Source: Halovivax limisalsi (GTDB lineage Archaea > Halobacteriota > Halobacteria > Halobacteriales > Natrialbaceae). From it: 64,000 nucleotides of DNA. This document shows positions 53,038 to 61,641 of the stretch, in pieces. The translations under genes were made by a program, and so were the position numbers. The notes under the pieces were generated by a model, which had not been told where the DNA came from, ran no database searches, and saw nothing but the letters and a program-made list of their open reading frames with translations. Each line of letters opens with the position of its first letter. Within the stretch, counting starts at the first letter, position 1. Where the stretch lies: contig NZ_CP095757.1 in NCBI RefSeq assembly GCF_023093535.1, positions 372,001 through 436,000 on the forward strand, written 5' to 3'.

Positions 53038-53987
53038 TGGACCTCCCCGAGCGCGCCACCGTCGTCGAGATGCTCCCGCGGGACGGCTTCCAGCGCTATC
53101 CCGACTTCGTCCCGACCGAGGAGAAAGTCGAGATCGTCGACGCGCTCTCGACGACCGGCGTCGACGAGATCGAGTTCACCTCGTTCACGCACCCGAAGGC
53201 CGTTCCGAGCCTCCGGGACGCCGACGAGGTCGCAGCGCGCATCGAGCGCCGCGAGGACGTCTGTTACCGGGCGCTCGTGCCGAACGCCGTCGGGATGGAG
53301 CGTGCGATCGCGGCCGACGTGGACAAGGTCAACGCGCTGGTCGTCGTCAGCGACGCCTACCGCGAGAAGAACCAGGGGATGACCCTGGCGGAGAACCTCG
53401 CGGAAGTCGAGGCGATCGTCGAGCTGGCAGACGGCACGGACGTCGAGGTCGAGGCGGGGATCGGGACGAGCTTCTTCTGTCCCTACGAGGGCCGGATCGA
53501 CCGCGAGCGGACGCTGTCGGTCGTCGATCGCGTCCTCGAGGCCGGCGTCGACGAGGTGACGCTCGCGACGACGATGGGCATGGCCGATCCCCGGCAGGTG
53601 ACTGAGACTCTGCGGGCGGTGTTCGACGCCCATCCGGACGCGGACGTCGGCCTCCACCTCCACGACACGAACGGGATGAGCCTGGCCAACACGCTCGCCG
53701 CGCTCCAGTGTGGCGTCGACCGGTTCGACGCGTCGGTCTGCGGGCTCGGCGGCGGCACCATCCTGCCCGGCGAGCTCACCGACGTCGGAAACACGCCGAC
53801 CGAGGATCTCGTGAACATGTTCCAGGATATGGGGATCGAGACCGGCGTCGACGCCGATCGCCTCCTGGCGGTCGCGCGGGACGTCGCCAAGCGGCTCGAC
53901 CTCGGGGCGCCGAGTCACGCCCTGATGGGCGGCACGAGAGCGCAGGTGCTGGCTGCCACCGGCGGCGATACGACGCCACAGCAGTGA
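53037..53987 (+). CDS. HMG-CoA lyase-like enzyme (DRE-TIM family)
   Basis: The 316-residue protein is a DRE-TIM metallolyase: RDGFQ at 15-19, the metal histidines in GLHLHDTNGMS (207 and 209) and the loop CGLGGGTILPGELTDVGN. In HMG-CoA lyase the loop has Cys after two glycines; here that position is Gly240. It should cleave a 3-hydroxy-3-methyl-type CoA ester, or citramalyl-CoA, into an acyl-CoA plus a keto acid. Its place between CoA-transferase and LeuCD-like genes supports a citramalyl-CoA-type lyase. Confidence 0.85.
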   Translation: MDLPERATVVEMLPRDGFQRYPDFVPTEEKVEIVDALSTTGVDEIEFTSFTHPKAVPSLRDADEVAARIERREDVCYRALVPNAVGMERAIAADVDKVNALVVVSDAYREKNQGMTLAENLAEVEAIVELADGTDVEVEAGIGTSFFCPYEGRIDRERTLSVVDRVLEAGVDEVTLATTMGMADPRQVTETLRAVFDAHPDADVGLHLHDTNGMSLANTLAALQCGVDRFDASVCGLGGGTILPGELTDVGNTPTEDLVNMFQDMGIETGVDADRLLAVARDVAKRLDLGAPSHALMGGTRAQVLAATGGDTTPQQ

Positions 53988-54027
53988 TACCGATCGCGAA
54001 CGAACGGCCGAGACGAGAGACCACCCA

Positions 54028-55347
54028 ATGACAGCAAAGACCATCACCGAGAAGATCCTCTCGCGGAAAGCGGGGGCGGACGTCACGGCCGGCGACTTCG
54101 TCGAGGCCGATCTCGACGCGATGTTCGCCCACGACGTGACCGGGCCGCTGGCGATCGACGCCTTCGAGGCGGTGACGGACGAGGACGGAACGCTGGTCGC
54201 GCCAGAGCGGACCGTCTTCACGCTCGATCACCACGCGCCGGCCGACGGCGTCGAAGCGGCGAACAATCACAACATCGTGCGGGACTTCGCGGCGGCCCAG
54301 GGCGCCCACCAGTACGAGATCGACGACGGCATCTGCCACCAGGTGCTGATCGAGGAGGGGTTCGCCGAACCGGGCTCCCTCGTCGTGGGCGCCGATTCGC
54401 ACACGACCACGTTCGGCGGGATCGGCGCGCTGGGAACCGGCGTCGGCTCGACTGACCTGGGAACGGCGCTCGCGACCGGCGAACTCTGGTTTCGCGTCCC
54501 CGAGACGATCCGATTCGAGGTCGCGGGCGACCTCCCCGACGGCGTCTACGCGAAGGACCTCATCCTCACGTTCATCGGCGACGTTGAGTTCGACGGGGCG
54601 ACGTACATGACCGCCGAGTACGGCGGCAGCGCGATCGAATCGCTCCCCATCCACCAGCGACTCGTCCTCGCGAACATGGCGATCGAGATGGGCGGCAAGG
54701 CGGGGATCGTCGAGCCCGACGATCGCGTCGCCGACTTCCTCGCGGCCCAGGCCGACCTCGACGTCTCGATCGATCCCTCGCTTTCGAGCGACGATGACGT
54801 GAGCTACGTCGCCTCCTACACCTACGAGGCGGGCGACCTCGCGCCGCAGGTCTCGAAGCCGTCCAATCCCGAGAACGCGGTCGACGTCGGGGCCGTCGCC
54901 GGGACCGGGATCGACCAGATATTCGTCGGCACCTGCACGAACGGCCGCTACGAGGATATTCGCGTCGTCGCCGACATCCTCGAGGGCGAGTGCGTGGCCC
55001 CCAACACCCGACTGATCGTCGTCCCGGCCTCGCGGACGGTCTACGAGCAGTGCCTCTCGACCGGCGTGCTGGAGACGCTGATCGACGCCGGGGCGATGGT
55101 CCAGAGCGCCGGTTGCGGCGCCTGTGCGGGCTACCACCAGGGCGTGCTCGGCGACGACGACGTCTGCCTGGCGACGGCGAACCGCAACTTCCCCGGACGG
55201 GAGGGTTCGATGGACAGCCGCGTCTACCTCTCGAGTCCGGCGACGGCGGGCGCCAGCGCGCTGTACGGCGAGATCACCGATCCCCGGACGGTTCGGACGA
55301 ATCGGTACGACGATCACGCCACGACGGACCTCGGGGTGGTCCGATGA
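54028..55347 (+). CDS. Aconitase-superfamily hydratase, large subunit (LeuC-like)
   Basis: The 439-residue protein has the [4Fe-4S] cysteines Cys303 (GTCTNGR), Cys363 and Cys366 (GCGACAG), plus VGADSHTTTFGGIGALGTGVG. It is of the short archaeal isopropylmalate isomerase/homoaconitase type, which includes citraconate, maleate and dimethylmaleate hydratases. No leucine biosynthesis gene is adjacent; the context is catabolic, so hydration of an unsaturated dicarboxylate is more likely. The stop overlaps the small subunit start by 4 bp. Confidence 0.88.
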   Translation: MTAKTITEKILSRKAGADVTAGDFVEADLDAMFAHDVTGPLAIDAFEAVTDEDGTLVAPERTVFTLDHHAPADGVEAANNHNIVRDFAAAQGAHQYEIDDGICHQVLIEEGFAEPGSLVVGADSHTTTFGGIGALGTGVGSTDLGTALATGELWFRVPETIRFEVAGDLPDGVYAKDLILTFIGDVEFDGATYMTAEYGGSAIESLPIHQRLVLANMAIEMGGKAGIVEPDDRVADFLAAQADLDVSIDPSLSSDDDVSYVASYTYEAGDLAPQVSKPSNPENAVDVGAVAGTGIDQIFVGTCTNGRYEDIRVVADILEGECVAPNTRLIVVPASRTVYEQCLSTGVLETLIDAGAMVQSAGCGACAGYHQGVLGDDDVCLATANRNFPGREGSMDSRVYLSSPATAGASALYGEITDPRTVRTNRYDDHATTDLGVVR

Positions 55348-55853
55348 CGGACGCCGAGCCCGGGCGCGCGTGGGTCTTCGGCGACGACGTCGACACCGAC
55401 CAGATCACGCCCTCACGGTTTCTCGTCTCGTCTGACCCGGACGAACTCGCCGACCACGCCTTCAACGACCTCAGACCCGAATTCGCGGGCGCGGTCCGGC
55501 CGGGCGACTTCGTGGTCGCCGGCGAGAACTTCGGCTCCGGGTCCTCCCGCGAACACGCCCCGCTCGCGCTGCGTGGCGCGGGCGTGGAGGCCGTCGTGGC
55601 GCAGTCGTTCGCCCGGATCTTCTTCCGGAACGCGATCAACATCGGCCTCCCGGTCCTGATCTTCCCCGACGCCGACTGCATCGGCGACGGCGATCGCATC
55701 TCCGTCGACGTCGACACTGGCGCGGTCACCAACCACGAGACGAACGAGGAGTATCGGGCGGAATCACTCCCCGACTTTCTCCAGGAGCTCGTCGACGCCG
55801 GCGGGCTGAAGCCCTACACGAAGCGAAAGCTGGGCACCCACTCGGATCGATAA
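55344..55853 (+). CDS. Aconitase-superfamily hydratase, small subunit (LeuD-like)
   Basis: The 169-residue protein is the swivel-domain subunit: VFGDDVDTDQITPSRFL, the ENFGSGSSREHAPLAL loop that holds substrate, and AQSFARIFFRNAINIGLPV. The residues that follow DQI and set specificity for isopropyl versus methyl or carboxyl side chains read TPSRFL here. It pairs with the LeuC-like subunit and is the last gene of the hydrolase operon. Confidence 0.9.
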   Translation: MTDAEPGRAWVFGDDVDTDQITPSRFLVSSDPDELADHAFNDLRPEFAGAVRPGDFVVAGENFGSGSSREHAPLALRGAGVEAVVAQSFARIFFRNAINIGLPVLIFPDADCIGDGDRISVDVDTGAVTNHETNEEYRAESLPDFLQELVDAGGLKPYTKRKLGTHSDR

Positions 55854-55978
55854 CGCCCGTTTCGACGAACCTCGAGAACTGTTTGTGAAGCGCCGTCGTC
55901 GTTCGGAGACGCCGACGGGCCGGCCCGATATCTGACTGAACCAGTAAATATATGTGGTGAGATTACGATTCTGGTATC

Positions 55979-56254
55979 ATGACGGACGCATTCGTAACTG
56001 TCGTCGTCGACGGAGATGCCGGTGAAATCGCGTCGACCCTCTCGGAGATCGACGCCGTGTCCGCGGCCCACCACGTTCGCGGCGAGTACGACGTGCTGGT
56101 CGAACTGACGCTCGAGGAACCCGAGCGACTCCAGGAGATCGTCACCGGACTCATCCTGAAGACCGACGGCGTCGAGGACACGACGACGGTCGTCACGCCC
56201 GAGCTCGCCGAGCTTCACGAGCCCGAGCCGATCCGGTTGACGCCGGCGAACTGA
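55979..56254 (+). CDS. Stand-alone Lrp/AsnC effector-binding (RAM) domain protein
   Basis: The 91-residue protein has only the alpha/beta RAM domain of Lrp regulators (AFVTVVVDGDAGEIASTLSEI, GEYDVLVELTLEE, GVEDTTTVV) and no helix-turn-helix. Such proteins bind amino acids or other small ligands and may form mixed oligomers with full-length Lrp proteins. A TATATG box at 55949-55954 gives a leaderless start. Placed right after the operon, it may modulate the island regulators. Confidence 0.85.
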   Translation: MTDAFVTVVVDGDAGEIASTLSEIDAVSAAHHVRGEYDVLVELTLEEPERLQEIVTGLILKTDGVEDTTTVVTPELAELHEPEPIRLTPAN

Positions 56255-56509
56255 CCGTCTCGCTGCCCGTCGCGACCTCATTGTTCGACCCGGTAGACGA
56301 CCGATCCGCGAAACGGGAGTGACGATGCACGCTCGGACGTGCCGCTCGACCAGCGAGCATCCAGCAGGTCCGCAGAACGAGTGAGAGAGTTGGGAAACGA
56401 CCAGCGGCCCGCGTCGCGCCCAGCTGCCGGCGTCAGCGGCGGGCCAGCTGTCAGCGACGGGCTGGTCCTCGAATCACCCGCTCAGATAGGCCGTGACAGT
56501 CGATAGCGC

Positions 56510-57253
56510 CTAGCCCTCCCAGAGGATATCGATTCCCTGGAACGCCATCCCGATGTCGATGACGTAGCCGCGGTGGACGGTAATCGGCACCAGATCGCCG
56601 AACAGCGTCTCGTCGAGGTCGAGCGAGGCGGGGCCCTCCCAGACGTGGTCGGCCTCGACCTCGTCGTACGATTCCATGATCACCTGGTCGACGAGCGTCG
56701 GCGTCTCCGGCGCCGCGTCGTCGACGTGGTGGCGCCGGCCGATCACGTTGAGGGCGAACGGCCACGGGTGCTCGCTCTCGGGCGTTTCGAGCGTGACGCT
56801 ACCGGAGAGGCGCGTCTGGCCCTGGAGGGTGGTTGCCGTCTCGAGTTCCATCCCGGCTTCGGGGGTGACGAACTCGGCCAGTTCCGGCGGGAACTCCGGG
56901 ACCTCGATCGAAGCGAGCGTCGAATCGTGGCCCATCGAGTGGAGTTTCTTCGCCCCCCAGTCGGGCTCCGCGAAGTGTTCCGTGACGTAGGCTCCCTTCC
57001 GGCCGTCGAGCTCGCAGGGCAAGGAGATCGACGATTCGCGGAACGTCGAGTCGTGGGGCGGTAACGTCCCCTTCGCGTCGACGATCGTCGGATCCTCGAT
57101 GATCGCCTCGCCGAAGTAGACCATCGCCTCACCGACGCGGATGGGGTCGAGCGGGTCGGGGATGCGCTCGATCGCGGCGTCCTCGTCCACCTCGACGTGG
57201 TAGCCCACCATCGTCTGCCCGCCGTAGCGCAGCGTATCACTCAAGGTGGTCAC
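56510..57253 (-). CDS. Acetoacetate decarboxylase-superfamily protein
   Basis: The 247-residue protein resembles acetoacetate decarboxylase: a Glu (Glu73 in FRESSISLP) and a Lys pair (Lys102 and Lys103, DWGAKKLHSM) at the positions of the active-site Glu and the Schiff-base Lys pair. Members decarboxylate beta-keto acids or act as hydratase-aldolases through a Lys Schiff base. Its start overlaps the end of the next upstream gene by 17 bp, and that gene encodes a related protein, so both probably form one complex or act in sequence. Confidence 0.72.
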   Translation of the reverse strand: MTTLSDTLRYGGQTMVGYHVEVDEDAAIERIPDPLDPIRVGEAMVYFGEAIIEDPTIVDAKGTLPPHDSTFRESSISLPCELDGRKGAYVTEHFAEPDWGAKKLHSMGHDSTLASIEVPEFPPELAEFVTPEAGMELETATTLQGQTRLSGSVTLETPESEHPWPFALNVIGRRHHVDDAAPETPTLVDQVIMESYDEVEADHVWEGPASLDLDETLFGDLVPITVHRGYVIDIGMAFQGIDILWEG

Positions 57254-58028
57254 CCCACGTGCCGCTGGCCGGCGCGAGCGTCCGTTCGCCCTCGTACGTG
57301 AAGCCGAACGTCGCGTGGTAGCCGCCGAGGACCTCCTCGACGAGGTCGGCCAACACCCCGTCGTTCCACTGCCCGAACTCGAGCGTCGTGGGGCCCTCCC
57401 AGACCGAGCCGACAGAGAACGCGGGACAGTGCATCGACGTGACGTCGGCGACGAGCCCGTCGCTCTCCTCGCCGGCGAGCGGGTCGGGCAGGTGGCGGTA
57501 GTGCGCGAAGTCGAAGAAGCCGTCCGGAAACGCCTCGTCGGCCGACGTCTCCCGCTCGATGTCGAGCGTCGCGGAGAGGACCGACTGGCCGCGGTGCGTG
57601 GCGGTGCCGGCCAGCGCTTGGCCCGGCTCGATCGACGATCGCGTCGGGCAGGCGACGTGCCACTTCGTCTTCTCGATCGATCCGATGCCCCGGACGATCC
57701 CGCGTCTGAATCCGGGCGAGTGCCGATCGAAGAACGTCAGCGGCGAGAACGTGTACTGCTCGGACTCGTATCGGGCGGGGATCGCGACCGCGGCCTCGGT
57801 GAGTTTCGTCGGCAGGCGGGGGTCCTCGCGGGGCCGATACATCGTCGGCAGAATCGTCCGGGAGACGATCGCCCACCCCGTATCACCGTCGCCGACCGGC
57901 TCCAGCGCGGGCGGGAGAAACGTCGACTGCAGTCGCTCCGGATCGCCGCGAAAGCGGATCACCAGCGCGCTCTGGGCCGTGACCCCGTCGTTGGTCGTAA
58001 GTTCCTCGTGCTGGGATGTGACGCTCAT
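57237..58028 (-). CDS. Acetoacetate decarboxylase-superfamily protein, divergent
   Basis: The 263-residue protein follows the same strand order as its neighbour at 56510. The Lys pair position reads EKTKWHVA (Lys120 and Lys122), and a Glu precedes it (Glu79 in TEAAVAIP). The spacing differs, so Schiff-base chemistry is less certain. The shared C-terminal pattern (VWEGPTTLEFGQWNDG against VWEGPASLDLDETLFG) shows a common origin. The start at 58028 was preferred to 58106 because MSVTSQHEEL opens the fold. Site B of the shared dyad lies 212 bp upstream. Confidence 0.65.
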   Translation of the reverse strand: MSVTSQHEELTTNDGVTAQSALVIRFRGDPERLQSTFLPPALEPVGDGDTGWAIVSRTILPTMYRPREDPRLPTKLTEAAVAIPARYESEQYTFSPLTFFDRHSPGFRRGIVRGIGSIEKTKWHVACPTRSSIEPGQALAGTATHRGQSVLSATLDIERETSADEAFPDGFFDFAHYRHLPDPLAGEESDGLVADVTSMHCPAFSVGSVWEGPTTLEFGQWNDGVLADLVEEVLGGYHATFGFTYEGERTLAPASGTWGDHLE

Positions 58029-58439
58029 GTGATTGGTCAACCTGTGGTGGAACTTGCGCCACCGGGGGCTTAACGATTTGGACGCAACCGATCCCCACCG
58101 CGTCACCGTACGCCGGCCGCCTCGGCGCCGTTCACGACCCTGAATGCGGGGGCGAGATGGCGGAGCGGAACGATCGCGGTCGTTTCGGTCACCAAATATA
58201 TGAACCGCTCATTTGGGATCAGCAAATCGCAATATCTCTAATAACGGACTAAGTGAGTTATTTTCTCGGATCGGTGGCTGTCGGGTGTGTCGAATGCTAT
58301 CGAGTAGTCCGCCACCGCTGTACTACATTGACACGACGTGCGGCGGTTGACCCCCGGGCGAGCCGTCGCGAGGCGCCGGGACGTGCGGTGTGTTCGGTAT
58401 ACCCAAGGATTTTATAGGGTAGAATCGCACGACACCTGT
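58029..58439. other. Divergent intergenic region with shared dyad
   Basis: The 411 bp separate the decarboxylase-like pair from the ligase gene. They contain an AT-rich core with site B of the dyad (58240-58262) and the TTTATA box (58411-58416) of the ligase. No gene is seen. Confidence 0.6.
58240..58262. promoter_or_regulatory. Shared 23-bp dyad, site B
   Basis: Outer arms AATAAC and GTTATT are perfect and inner arms ACT and AGT surround a central A. It is identical in layout to site A and lies midway between two divergent gene starts. Confidence 0.62.
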
Positions 58440-59981
58440 ATGGGTTCTATACCACCGCAGCGTGCGTACCTGGAGAGCCACGTCGACTGGCGACCCGACG
58501 AGACGGCGATTCGATTCGCGGATACCGACGAATCGCTGACGTTCGCGGAGTTCGGCACCCTGGCCAACCAGTTCGCCAACGCGATGCACGACCGGGGCGT
58601 CCGATACGGGGATCGGGTCGGGATGGTCCTGTTCAACACACGGGAGTTCCCGATCGCGCTCTACGGCTGTCACAAGCTGGGCGCGATGCCGGTCGCGGTG
58701 AACACGCAGCTGGCGGCCGACGACATTGCCTACATCTTCGACGATATGAACGCCGAGGCGCTCGTCTACGACACCGAAATCCGCGAGACGGTCGAGACGG
58801 CGGCGGCCGACTCGGTTTCGGAGCACCACCTGATCGGGGCCGGGTTCGAGCCGGACGACGGCGAGTCGTTCGAGGCGGTGCTCTCCTCGGGCAGCGACGA
58901 GCGGCCGCCGGAATTCCGAAAGGCCGAGTCGGACCCCTCCTACATGTTCTACACCTCGGGGACGACCGGCAAACCGAAGGGCGTGGTTCACTCCGTCAAG
59001 AGCGGCCGCGAGCGCTCGAACTCGGCCATCATCGAGTGCGGCATCTCCTCCGAGAGCATCTCGCTCGCGTTGCTTCCCTGGTACCACGGCGCGGGGATCG
59101 ACATCACGATCCGCGCAACGGTGTCGGCCGGCGCGGAGATCATCGTGTTGAAACACCCGGACGTCGAGCGCTCGCTCGAAGTCATCGAGGAGTACGGCGT
59201 CAGCCACGTCATGAGCGTCCCGTCGCTCTCCCAGCGGTTCGTCGAGCACGAATCGATCGACGACCGCGACCTCTCCTCCGTGGACAACTTCATGCACACC
59301 GGGGAAGTCCTCACGGAGAAGCACGCTCGAACGTTCCACGAGGTCCTCTCGGAGAACATCTACAACCTCTACGGCTCCTCCGAGAGCGGCATCAGCACCG
59401 TGCTCAAACCGGACGCGCTGCCCGAACAGGCGGGGACCGTCGGATTGCCGGCGAAAGGCGTCGAGGCACGGATCGTCGAGCCCGAGAGTTCCGGACTGCC
59501 CGACCCAGACAACCAGGTGCCGCGGGGCGAGCAGGGCGAACTCATCGTCCGAACCGACCAGCTCTTCAGCACTTACTTCGAGAACGAAGCGGAGGCGCGG
59601 ACGGTCAAGCGCGACGGCTGGTACTTCACCAACGACCTCGCGATCATCAACGACGACGGCTACATCGAGGTGACGGGCCGGGCCGACGACATGATCATCA
59701 GCGGCGGCGAGCTCATCTCGCCGATCGAAGTCGAAGAGGCGATCGAACGCCACGACGCGGTCGCGGGGGCGATCGTCGTCGGCCACGAGGACGACCAGTG
59801 GGGCCAGCGCGTCACCGCGTACGTCAGCGGCGACGGCTCGCTCGAGACGGACGACCTGGATCGCTTCCTCAAAGAGTCCGACCACCTGGCCGACTTCAAG
59901 CGCCCGAAGGCGTACAACATCATCGACGAACTGCCCCGAACCGGCGCGAACAAGAAGAAGCGCGCCGAGTTCAGGGATTGA
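58440..59981 (+). CDS. Acyl-CoA ligase (AMP-dependent synthetase)
   Basis: The 513-residue protein is an ANL-superfamily ligase. The P-loop motif is YTSGTTGKPKGVVHS; others are YGSSESG, WYFTNDLAIINDDGYIEVTGR and the adenylation Lys region at the end (PRTGANKKKRAEF). It activates a carboxylic acid with ATP and CoA. The frame is open from 58338, but a TTTATA box at 58411-58416 puts the start at 58440. It is divergent from the decarboxylase-like pair and followed by an FAD dehydrogenase on the same strand. The acid is unknown. Confidence 0.9.
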   Translation: MGSIPPQRAYLESHVDWRPDETAIRFADTDESLTFAEFGTLANQFANAMHDRGVRYGDRVGMVLFNTREFPIALYGCHKLGAMPVAVNTQLAADDIAYIFDDMNAEALVYDTEIRETVETAAADSVSEHHLIGAGFEPDDGESFEAVLSSGSDERPPEFRKAESDPSYMFYTSGTTGKPKGVVHSVKSGRERSNSAIIECGISSESISLALLPWYHGAGIDITIRATVSAGAEIIVLKHPDVERSLEVIEEYGVSHVMSVPSLSQRFVEHESIDDRDLSSVDNFMHTGEVLTEKHARTFHEVLSENIYNLYGSSESGISTVLKPDALPEQAGTVGLPAKGVEARIVEPESSGLPDPDNQVPRGEQGELIVRTDQLFSTYFENEAEARTVKRDGWYFTNDLAIINDDGYIEVTGRADDMIISGGELISPIEVEEAIERHDAVAGAIVVGHEDDQWGQRVTAYVSGDGSLETDDLDRFLKESDHLADFKRPKAYNIIDELPRTGANKKKRAEFRD

Positions 59982-60207
59982 CGAGGACGGCACCGAACGG
60001 GGCGACCCGACGCGGTGTCGAATGGGTATCGACGGCTCGATGACCTCGTTCGAACGGGTATCGGCTGCCCGATCGACTTCGTCCGACGGCCTATCCGTGG
60101 CTCGGCCGATTTCGCTCACCGTGTATCGACGGCTCGACCCCGTTCGAATCCGGGTCGATCGGGGCGGTCGCCGGAATTATATAACTCCTCACCAGTTGTG
60201 CACGTGA

Positions 60208-61641
60208 ATGTCTGTGGACGAGTACGCAGCCGACGCGGTCGTCGTCGGTGCGGGGACGGCCGGGCTGGCGTTTTCGATCACGGCGGCCGATCGCGGCCTC
60301 GACGTGGTCGCGATCGAGAAGGCCCAGCACGTCGGCGGCACGCTCCCCTACACCGGCGGCGTGATGAGCGCCGCGGGAACCGAACGCCAGCGAGAACGGG
60401 GGATCGACGATTCGCCCGCCGAGCACTTCCGCGAGGTGATGGCGATCAGCAACCACACGGCCGACGCCGACATCGTTCGGCTGGCCGTCGAGGAAGCGCC
60501 GGACACGGTCGACTGGCTCGACGACCTCGGCTTTCCCTTCGACCCGGAGACGCCGTCGAAACAGGACGCCCACGAATCGTACTCGACCGCCCGGGAGTAC
60601 TGGGGCGTGGACGACGGCCGCTCGGTCCTCCGGACGATTCGCCCGCTCTGGGACCGCCACGTCACCGCCGGGCGGATTCGCCCGCTGCTGAACACCGAGG
60701 TGACTGACCTCGTCGTCGCGGACGGCGCCGTCGAGGGCGTTCGCGCGTCGGGCCCCGGCGGCGACGTCGTCGTTCGGGCGCCCAGCACCGTGCTGACCAC
60801 GGGCGGGTACGGCGCGAACCCGACCCGATTCGGCGACGTCGACGACCAGGATCGGACCATCGTGAGTAACGCGGCGGAGACGTCGACCGGCGACGGAATC
60901 GACCTGGCCAAATCGGTCGGAGCCGCCTTCGGCGGGACCGAGTACCGGCGTCCGACGATGGGCGGCGTCGAGATCGAACCCGGGTCGAACCGCGTGAACT
61001 GGCGGGATCGCTGGGTCCACGTCGAGAACGTCCACATCCACCCGCCCTACGAGATCTACGTGGACGAGCAGGGGGAGCGATTCCTCGCCGAAGACGAACC
61101 GAAGATCTCGACCCGGGAAGCGGCCGTCCAGGACCTCCCCGATGGCACCTTCTGGGTGGTCTTCGACGAGACCGGCCTCGAAGCGCCGGACGAACCGATT
61201 CTCGCCGGCAAAGACACCGATTTCGTTCGCGAACTCGCCCGCGAGGGGGACGTCGCCTGGCGTGCGGACTCGATTCCCGCCCTCGCGGAGACCGCCGGGA
61301 TCGATCCGGAGGGACTGGACGCGGCGGTCGAACGATACAACGAGGCCGTCCGCACCGGCGACGACCCGCTCGGACGCACCTTCCTCCCGAGCGCGATCGA
61401 GGAGCCCCCGTACTACGCCATTCAGACCCACGACACCACGCTGGTCACCTTCGGCGGGATCGAGGTCGACGACGACTTGCACGTGCTGGACGAGGCGAGC
61501 GATCCCATCCCCGGACTCTACGCCGCGGGCGAGATTATCGGCGCGGCAACGACGAGCGGCGAGAACTTCGCTGGCGGCATGTCCTTCACCCCCTCGCTCA
61601 GCTTCGGTCGGATCCTCGGGCGCACGGTCCCGACCGAGTGA
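60208..61641 (+). CDS. FAD-dependent oxidoreductase (fumarate reductase/ketosteroid dehydrogenase-like)
   Basis: The 477-residue flavoprotein has the FAD motif VVVGAGTAGLAFSI, the GG loop AQHVGGTLPYTGGVMSAAG and the C-terminal FAD segment GLYAAGEIIGAATTSGENFAGGMSF. The middle resembles the FAD_binding_2 capping domain of flavocytochrome fumarate reductase and 3-ketosteroid delta-1-dehydrogenase. It adds or removes hydrogen across a C-C double bond next to a carbonyl. The TTATATAA box at 60177-60184 gives a leaderless start. It has its own promoter 226 bp after the ligase. Confidence 0.85.
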   Translation: MSVDEYAADAVVVGAGTAGLAFSITAADRGLDVVAIEKAQHVGGTLPYTGGVMSAAGTERQRERGIDDSPAEHFREVMAISNHTADADIVRLAVEEAPDTVDWLDDLGFPFDPETPSKQDAHESYSTAREYWGVDDGRSVLRTIRPLWDRHVTAGRIRPLLNTEVTDLVVADGAVEGVRASGPGGDVVVRAPSTVLTTGGYGANPTRFGDVDDQDRTIVSNAAETSTGDGIDLAKSVGAAFGGTEYRRPTMGGVEIEPGSNRVNWRDRWVHVENVHIHPPYEIYVDEQGERFLAEDEPKISTREAAVQDLPDGTFWVVFDETGLEAPDEPILAGKDTDFVRELAREGDVAWRADSIPALAETAGIDPEGLDAAVERYNEAVRTGDDPLGRTFLPSAIEEPPYYAIQTHDTTLVTFGGIEVDDDLHVLDEASDPIPGLYAAGEIIGAATTSGENFAGGMSFTPSLSFGRILGRTVPTE

